Source: CAZLMW01 sp964560875
GTDB taxonomy: Bacteria; Myxococcota_A; UBA9042
Length of the DNA stretch: 27,318 nt
Assembly: GCA_964560875.1 (NCBI GenBank)
Contig: CAZLMW010000108.1
Coordinates: 1 to 27,318 of the forward strand
Reading direction: 5' to 3'
Shown piece after piece: positions 23,101 through 27,318 of this stretch. The notes under the pieces are model-generated. The model was not told the DNA's origin and searched no databases. It was given only the letters and a program-made list of their open reading frames with translations. The number at the start of each line of letters is the position of its first letter. Position 1 is the first letter of the stretch. Position numbers and translations under genes: made by a program.

Positions 23101-24599
23101 CCGTCCTTGCGCCTGGCGATGCCTGCACAACGAACTCCCTTACCTTGCTGGGCGACCCATTGCTGCTTGCCCGCCGCGTCGTGGCCGACGAGGAGCAGCT
23201 GCTCGGATGTGGGTTTGCCGTCCGCCGAGACCCGGCCACAGGCGACCGAGCCATGGTCAGGGGTGGCGACCAAGGCGTCGAAGCGGCTGTTGACGCTCGC
23301 GAAATCGGCGGTCCACTTCTCGCTTGCGGTGCGATCGGTGCCAGCCACAACTGCGAATGTCCCGGTCTTGCCCTTGGGGACGCGATGACCGGCCCAGACG
23401 GCGCGGCGTGCGGGCAGAGTGACGACGGCTTGCCAGCTCTCAGCCGCCGATGTCTGCGCTGCAACCATGGACTCATGGTACGTCGCGTTGGCCGTACAGC
23501 TGCCGGCCGCGCAGGAATCGTCGGTCGTGCAGTCGTCGCCATCGCTGCACGTCGCGCCGTCGTGATGGGTGTGCGTGCAGCCCTTACCAGGCTTGGACTT
23601 GCTACCCGCGTCGCAGCTGTCCTTCGTGCAGACATTGCCGTCGTCGCACTTGATCGACGGCCCCGACTTGCAGACACCGGCGATGCACGCGTCCGGTTTG
23701 GTGCAAGCGTTGCCGTCGTCGCAGACCATTGCGACCTTCATGCACGCGCCGGATTTGCAGCGCTGCTCGACGCACCCGACCTTTGCGCCGCAGATCGTGC
23801 CATCCGCTTTATTCGAGCACGGCGAACCCGCGTCGATCGGACCAGCGTCCGGAGTTGCAGCGTCAGGAGTTCCAGAATCGAGAGAGACGCCAGCGTCCAC
23901 CGAACCGGAATCCACGGGCCCAGAGTCAACAGAACCGGAATCAACCGGACCTGAATCAACCGCGCCAGCATCGACGGGCCCAGAATCGGCCGAACCTGAA
24001 TCGACCGGACCTGAATCAACCGTGCCGGCGTCCGCGGGCCCAGAATCAGCCGAACCTGAATCGACCGCGCCAGAATCGACCGCGCCAGAATCGACGGGCC
24101 CAGAATCGACGGGCCCAGAATCGACGGGCCCAGAATCAGCCGAACCTGAATCGATTGCCCCAGCATCGGCAGGACCAGAATCGACAGAAACCGAATCGAC
24201 CGTGCCGATATCGGCGGGCCCAGAATCTGCGCCGGAATCGAGCGAGCCGGAATCGACAGGACCCGCATCAACGGAACCGGAATCGACAGGACCTGCATCG
24301 ACAGGACCTGCATCGACAGGACCTGCATCGACAGGACCTGCATCGACGGAACCGGAATCGACATAACCCGCGTCAACAGAAACGGAATCGACAGTGCCGG
24401 AGTCGACCGAACCAGCGTCGGCGGAGCCCGCGTCCGATGATGTGTCCTTGCCCGTGCTGACGTCTTCGGCCGCAGCCGTGCGTTCGGCTTTGGTCGCGAA
24501 TTCGAACTCGCCCTCCTCGATGCGGTCGCCACAGGCGCCTGTCGTCAGTGCGAGGAACGCGGCCGCGGCGAAAGCGACCAACCGCCTGTAGTCGCCCAT
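20166..24599 (-). CDS. Large Cys-rich, propeller and fibrinogen-like lipoprotein, 1477 aa
   Basis: Signal peptide with lipobox TTGAC (Cys23). Residues about 53-258 are an extreme low-complexity linker of V-D-S-G-P and V-D-A-G-S pentapeptides. Next come Cys-rich CDDGNACT-type repeats (about 258-380), a propeller-like region (about 380-720), and a junction DRWGYAGCKAAGKC with more Cys repeats (about 725-800). A second propeller-like region (about 800-1145), a junction DPWAVQCSKHGSNC and a Cys repeat follow. The C-terminal domain begins TCKDVLAKNKSSGDGLYLL and continues to LRIWLQ, like fibrinogen-type C-terminal domains, although the usual GGGWT is replaced by NGGKALL. The overall plan is a half-size version of the giant lipoprotein. 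The start is the ATG at 24599, one base after the TGA of the TPR gene and with GGAG 7 bases upstream, so translation is probably coupled to it. Confidence 0.92.
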   Translation of the reverse strand: MGDYRRLVAFAAAAFLALTTGACGDRIEEGEFEFATKAERTAAAEDVSTGKDTSSDAGSADAGSVDSGTVDSVSVDAGYVDSGSVDAGPVDAGPVDAGPVDAGPVDSGSVDAGPVDSGSLDSGADSGPADIGTVDSVSVDSGPADAGAIDSGSADSGPVDSGPVDSGPVDSGAVDSGAVDSGSADSGPADAGTVDSGPVDSGSADSGPVDAGAVDSGPVDSGSVDSGPVDSGSVDAGVSLDSGTPDAATPDAGPIDAGSPCSNKADGTICGAKVGCVEQRCKSGACMKVAMVCDDGNACTKPDACIAGVCKSGPSIKCDDGNVCTKDSCDAGSKSKPGKGCTHTHHDGATCSDGDDCTTDDSCAAGSCTANATYHESMVAAQTSAAESWQAVVTLPARRAVWAGHRVPKGKTGTFAVVAGTDRTASEKWTADFASVNSRFDALVATPDHGSVACGRVSADGKPTSEQLLLVGHDAAGKQQWVAQQGKGVRCAGIARRKDGMLAAIAATSAPQAPTFVPSSVFGSDSKGKQLWTASYSSSSNRPDIRAIVSDGSGRFVAGGTWKKTYNSKPSEFLWMINAKGQNTGTVQLTEGRIEALVADKRMIYTVATTSAANKNKLRMRGIDAVKRVALWSVQVPGAAGVVIGGMVRSHSGFLISASGKLASQTKSVAWFGFVDGKGTVTGQRYHVGSSPVTVTAIAGHGKDAFEVAGHSGTAGKVSGRWRLRTDRWGYAGCKAAGKCAAQAKKGCSDSNECTWDSCEQGIGCGGKPKLNASPCKSGAGKCFLGAKCNSGVCKAGGEQESATHITVDHWKSCTYYCNDDKKTGTLDVKRIRGLPDGDLVGIASHRLLTTGGYQTSARLVRLAPSGQVRWKASAQDGATGKYLEWADAVGLSSGDIMLIGRSRQLALYDGWASRLWFKSASNTGVQGQLKGGSVRPDGSVMVYGEDGKHHAMVALVSATGTIGNPQIFAAGKDRSVVFDIAHVKGGGTVLAGQLWRPSGKNWSTHLHLRSATATGTTTWSWTSKQSMGLSQWANDDVFGGLAATTAGYVITSYKTTQVYMIDNDGKLVWTKDLGMRVAPRLNGGFAVMGSTGALGRLRFYDVFANVKHTATTALVNVKLFSGTPNGGYVGYGSGKYVTYKRLAVHLDPWAVQCSKHGSNCVGKKPADCDDGNPCTWDTCTGSGGCQNTPGPTFTACGNGGACVAGKCVAPAGKTCKDVLAKNKSSGDGLYLLDPDGAGPVLPAKLHCDMKNGGKALLFNFYDSELDDMPNTSAPLAAGWYIEDAKKTTQWQTGSAVVSPKLGKHVSAAVGPGFVKALVAAGGGKHLRMCLYSEFGQSETCRSSDGAVGKRLTITAAPASVGNTELKRYRPSVCKDTPACSIAYTFGRIAGLPGSTDSLLVSNLNGGAYAVPVDPGGDGVFGSANNGLMQASNVGVWRANNTGAALSPAAKATKLEMPYGTNAGKHASSYGLRIWLQ
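23825..24440 (-). repeat. 15-bp repeats encoding a V-D-S-G-P type linker
   Basis: About 600 bp of 15-bp units encode pentapeptides of the V-D-(S/A)-G-(P/S/A) kind. Some stretches are perfect tandem copies, for example four of GACAGGACCTGCATC near 24290-24350 and a run of GAATCGACGGGCCCA near 24080-24140, which points to recent slippage. The unit keeps frame, so expansion or loss changes only the length of the spacer between the lipid anchor and the folded domains. Confidence 0.92.
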
Positions 24600-24600
24600 C

Positions 24601-25461
24601 TCAGAACTCCACGCGGAAGACGGCACCGTTTCCGGTGGGCAGCAACACGGCGTTGGCCTCTACTGGCGGGTTGAGCAACATCCAGACGCCGATACCGGTC
24701 GCAATAGCGCCTGCCGCCGCGGTGACACCGGCGACGATGTGATTGCGGTCAAGCCGGTCCTGTTCAGCCGCATATTCTTCGTAGGAGAGGCCGGTGATCT
24801 TAGGGCTGCCGCCGACCGACCGCTTGGCCACCTTGTCGTCGAGCGCCTGCTGATCAGACAGAGCGGACGCGACGAGCCAGCCCCCGGCGCCGAGGACCGC
24901 GACGCCACCACCGGTGAGGCCAAACGAGATGAGCTTGTGGTTGGACTGTTGCTGCTCGCGTTGTTGGCGCAGCTCTAAACGGCGCTTCGACTCCGCTTCA
25001 TCGGCGGCCTCACGGGCCTCGCGAGCGCGGAACTCGGACTCCACCTTGACCATCAGCTCGCCCGCCCGCGCAGCCATCTTTGCAGGCACAGCTTTACGCT
25101 TCAGAAGCTGGCGGTAGTGACCCGCCGCAAGCTTCAGTTTGCCGGCGCGATGTTCGGATCGAGCGGCGTTGAAGAGAAAGACGGCTTTCTTCTGCAGGGC
25201 GAACGCTGCGTGGAAGTCTTCGGCGGCGGCGTCGAAGCGCCCTGCCTTGTAGTGCACGAGCGCGCGACGATACCTGGTCACGGCGTCATCATTGGTTGCT
25301 GCGGCCGGTGCTTTCTGGGCCCGTGCTCGCTTGCTCCGAGCGAGCGCCTCGGTCGGCTCCGAGATCCACGTCAGCAGCGCAATGGCGGCGACCAGCATCG
25401 ACGTGAACGCATAGGGGTAGAGGGCATGAAGACGCTCCTGCTTTTCCGGGGCGGTTGTCAT
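24601..25461 (-). CDS. TPR-containing membrane protein, 286 aa
   Basis: First gene of a two-gene operon with the downstream lipoprotein. A hydrophobic segment near residues 21-33 (MLVAAIALLTW) is followed by TPR-like helix pairs (about 58-130; RYRRALVHYKAGRFDAAAED, then FLFNAARSEHRAGKLKLAAG). Then comes a charged, probably coiled-coil stretch rich in Glu, Arg and Gln (about 140-185), and two more hydrophobic segments (about 188-210 and 245-266). Such TPR/coiled-coil membrane proteins are common in myxobacterial-type genomes, with roles that are seldom known. It may help assemble or export the lipoprotein encoded one base downstream (inference from spacing). The start ATG at 25461 has no Shine-Dalgarno. 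Confidence 0.83.
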   Translation of the reverse strand: MTTAPEKQERLHALYPYAFTSMLVAAIALLTWISEPTEALARSKRARAQKAPAAATNDDAVTRYRRALVHYKAGRFDAAAEDFHAAFALQKKAVFLFNAARSEHRAGKLKLAAGHYRQLLKRKAVPAKMAARAGELMVKVESEFRAREAREAADEAESKRRLELRQQREQQQSNHKLISFGLTGGGVAVLGAGGWLVASALSDQQALDDKVAKRSVGGSPKITGLSYEEYAAEQDRLDRNHIVAGVTAAAGAIATGIGVWMLLNPPVEANAVLLPTGNGAVFRVEF

Positions 25462-25467
25462 AACGAG

Positions 25468-25473
25468 GCTATA
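25468..25473 (-). promoter_or_regulatory. Possible -10 element of a leaderless operon
   Basis: TATAGC on the minus strand lies 6 bases before the ATG at 25461, so transcription would start on or next to the ATG. This agrees with the missing ribosome binding site. A convincing -35 at 17 bases is not seen. Confidence 0.3.
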
Positions 25474-25518
25474 TCGGACTTTCGTCGTTGCAGGCCACCG
25501 GGGACTCGCCCGAAGAGC

Positions 25519-27318
25519 TCAACTGTAGCCGAAAACACGGCGTACAAGAACAACAAGCTCGACGGCAAACTGGTGTCGTGGAGCATCAGCCTCAAGACGC
25601 TGAGCAATAAGAAGGTCGGCGTCCAGGGCAGCGCGTTCGTGCACGGCACGCTTTGGGGCAAGGACAACGGCCACGGCAAGCACGGCGGCGACGTCAAGAT
25701 CGGCGGCGGTGTGCAGCTTGGTACGTCCTACGCAAAGTGCGCTGCGGACACCCTCGGCTCCATTCGTTTCGATCCCGGCGCCGGGCTCCAAGCGTGCACC
25801 GAGAGCGTTGACCGCGTCGTCGGCGTCCTTGTCGACGTTGGCGTAGAGCTTGACCTTGTTGTCCTTGTAGGCGGTGAACAGCAGCTTGTTCTTCGAGTCG
25901 GGCCCAAGCACGTGATAGTTGCCGACGTAGTTGACCCGCGTCTCCTTGCATTTGCCGGACGTGTAGCCGGTGGAGGGGCAGTTGTAGACCAGGTTGTTGC
26001 GGATGTCGGCGCTGATGGTCTGCGCGCTGGTGTAGCCGCCCACCGCCGGGTTTCGGTTGCCGTTGTGGGCGTAGAGGTTGTGGTGGATCGAGATGGCGCC
26101 GTTGCCGCTCTTCGGCTTGTAGAGCCCGCCCATGCTGTGCCGTTTCTCGCCGCCGGGTTTGTACTTGCTCTCACACTGTCCGTGCCATAGCCCGGTTTGC
26201 GCCAGCCCTTCGGTCATGAAGCTGTACTGCACGGTGATGTCGTTCCACTCGCTGCTCGCCGAGAGGTTCTCATCCACCCCGTAGGAGGCGGAGACGTGGT
26301 CGACGATAATGCGGTCACCCACCAGCGTCAGGGAGTCCTCGGTGAACTTGCCGCCGCCCTTGTTGCCGCTGCACTTCTTGATCTTGATGTCGCCCGAACG
26401 GAAGCGCATGTGTTGGATCACGACGTCGTCGGCCTTGATCTGCACCTGGTAGCCACGCACGACGATGCCGTCGCCCGGGGCGGTTTGCCCGGCGATCGTC
26501 AACCGCGCTTTCGTGGCGTTTAGCGGGCTGTTCAGCGTGATGATCCCGCCGGTCGCGAACACGATCGTGCGCGGTCCTGTCTGGGTGCCCAAACACCAGC
26601 GCAAGCTGCCTGTGCCGCTGTCGGAAGTCGTCGTCACGCGGCAGACATCCCCGCCTTTGCCGCCCTTCGCCAGCCGCCCTTCGCCCTCCGCGCCGCGGAA
26701 CGCCAGGCAACCCCCACCGCTGCACGCCTTCGCCGGCCCACCGCAGTAGCCGCCGCTGCACGACAACCCCTTCGGGCACACGTCCGGGCAATTAAAAGTG
26801 CCGCCGCAGCCGTCCGCGTGTTTGCTGCCACACACCTTGATGCTCGTCGCGCATGTCTTCGGCTTGCATGGCGGCTTTGTGGGCTTGCCGCTGCAGATGC
26901 AGAAGTCGGACTGATGCCCGGACTCTGGGTTGCACTTCAACGGCGGCTTGGATGTGTCGGGCGCACAGGCGCCGTCGAGGTTCTCATACACCGCCTCGCA
27001 CCCCAGGCCCGCCGCCTTGCACACGGCGATGCACCCGGACTTGTTGGTGAACACGGCCTTGCAAGATTTCGCAGTCCCGCCACAGACCTCCCAGCCAGGC
27101 TTGGCCGCGATCGGTTTGCACAGCTCAGGGATCGGCGTCGGCTTGGTGTCAGGTCCGGTTTGGGTGTCAGGCCAGGCATCCTGCGTGGCTTGAAGAACGT
27201 CCGTTTCTTGCTCTTGAGTGTCAGCGGTATCGGTTTCGGTTTCGGAATCGGCGACGGTCTCGGTATCGGCGACGGCTTCGGTATCGGCGACGGCTTCGGT
27301 ATCGGCGACGGCTTCGGT
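25519..27318 (-). CDS. Secreted pectate-lyase-like protein, 5' end outside the window, 3' end chimeric
   Basis: The frame is open from the window edge for 599 codons. It begins with Thr/Glu/Ala/Val/Asp hexapeptide repeats and a Thr/Asp/Gln linker, then a Cys-rich region (about residues 70-200). The beta-helix lyase domain starts near 205: VTTTSDSGTGSLRWCLG, GPRTIVFATGG, LTIAGQTAPGDGI, HMRFRSGD, VDHVSASYGVDENLS and NGNRNPAVGGY are the conserved blocks of the pectate lyase superfamily (PL1-like). It should cleave polygalacturonate-type or similar acidic polysaccharides outside the cell. Similarity fades after KLYANVDKDADDAVNALGA. The last 75 or so residues are merely the antisense of a well-coded + strand segment, so the natural C-terminus has been lost. 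The signal peptide or lipobox must lie upstream of the window. Confidence 0.85.
   Translation of the reverse strand, partial: TEAVADTEAVADTEAVADTETVADSETETDTADTQEQETDVLQATQDAWPDTQTGPDTKPTPIPELCKPIAAKPGWEVCGGTAKSCKAVFTNKSGCIAVCKAAGLGCEAVYENLDGACAPDTSKPPLKCNPESGHQSDFCICSGKPTKPPCKPKTCATSIKVCGSKHADGCGGTFNCPDVCPKGLSCSGGYCGGPAKACSGGGCLAFRGAEGEGRLAKGGKGGDVCRVTTTSDSGTGSLRWCLGTQTGPRTIVFATGGIITLNSPLNATKARLTIAGQTAPGDGIVVRGYQVQIKADDVVIQHMRFRSGDIKIKKCSGNKGGGKFTEDSLTLVGDRIIVDHVSASYGVDENLSASSEWNDITVQYSFMTEGLAQTGLWHGQCESKYKPGGEKRHSMGGLYKPKSGNGAISIHHNLYAHNGNRNPAVGGYTSAQTISADIRNNLVYNCPSTGYTSGKCKETRVNYVGNYHVLGPDSKNKLLFTAYKDNKVKLYANVDKDADDAVNALGARLEPGAGIETNGAEGVRSALCVGRTKLHTAADLDVAAVLAVAVVLAPKRAVHERAALDADLLIAQRLEADAPRHQFAVELVVLVRRVFGYS
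25525..25740 (+). pseudogene. Orphan + strand coding fragment colliding with the lyase gene
   Basis: The + frame reads TAYKNNKLDGKLVSWSISL, then GVQGSAFVHGTLWGKDNGHG and KIGGGVQLGTSYAKC. Nearly every codon ends in G or C, the mark of real genes here, while the antisense frame has the Ala/Val/Leu-rich look of a shadow. There is no start codon with a ribosome binding site upstream and no stop: from about 25741 the frame simply becomes the antisense of the pectate lyase. I read it as an internal piece of another gene joined by a rearrangement. I do not recognise the family. Confidence 0.6.
27244..27318 (-). repeat. 18-bp tandem repeat at the window edge
   Basis: Four units of GGTATCGGCGACGGCTTC or a close variant start at 27244, 27262, 27280 and 27298, and the array continues out of the window. 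On the minus strand they encode T-E-(A/T)-V-A-D hexapeptides in the N-terminal linker of the pectate-lyase-like protein. Confidence 0.9.

Overview
The window looks like chromosomal DNA from a high-GC deltaproteobacterial-type organism (Myxococcota or Bradymonadales-like). This is inferred from four things: very high GC at third codon positions; several very large lipoproteins with Asp/Ser/Ala/Gly/Thr linkers behind the lipobox; repeated Cys-rich modules of the C-D-D-G-x-x-C-T type; and propeller-like repeats. No rRNA, tRNA, CRISPR array, transposase or phage gene was seen.

Layout. 1-277: non-coding DNA with a 41-bp minisatellite and a perfect palindrome that overlaps the stop codon of the first gene. 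278-4084 (-): subtilisin-like lipoprotein protease, divergent from 4164-5432 (+), an unknown lipoprotein. 5473-6396 (-): small HEAT-like lipoprotein with a recognisable promoter. 7617-16187 (-): a giant surface lipoprotein (about 2856 aa), overlapping by TTGA with 6520-7620 (-), a membrane protein of the LPG-synthase-TM/flippase-like family. 16282-18399 (-): a shorter Cys-rich lipoprotein whose N-terminal five-module block is colinear with that of the giant protein, but which ends in a c-type cytochrome domain. 18723-19837 (+): an XRE antitoxin-like regulator and a DUF6036-like nucleotidyltransferase sharing an ATGA overlap, preceded by an operator palindrome that abuts the start codon. 20166-25461 (-): a two-gene operon of a TPR membrane protein followed by another large Cys-rich/propeller/fibrinogen-like lipoprotein. 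25519-27318 (-): a secreted, Cys-rich pectate-lyase-like protein whose 5' end lies outside the window.

Most of the coding capacity goes into the cell envelope. At least six proteins carry a lipobox, none has Asp directly after the Cys, and all are expected to face the outside or the periplasm. The likely theme is a surface array of adhesive or sensing lipoproteins, one with a heme and one with a protease domain. This is inference; the substrates are unknown.

Two gene remnants not explained by intact genes flank the 20166-25461 operon. One is the C-terminal end of a GGDEF domain (19971-20165, -). The other is a well-coded but start-less and stop-less segment on the + strand (25525-25740) that collides with the 3' end of the pectate lyase gene. 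Together they suggest that this operon sits at a rearrangement or insertion boundary.
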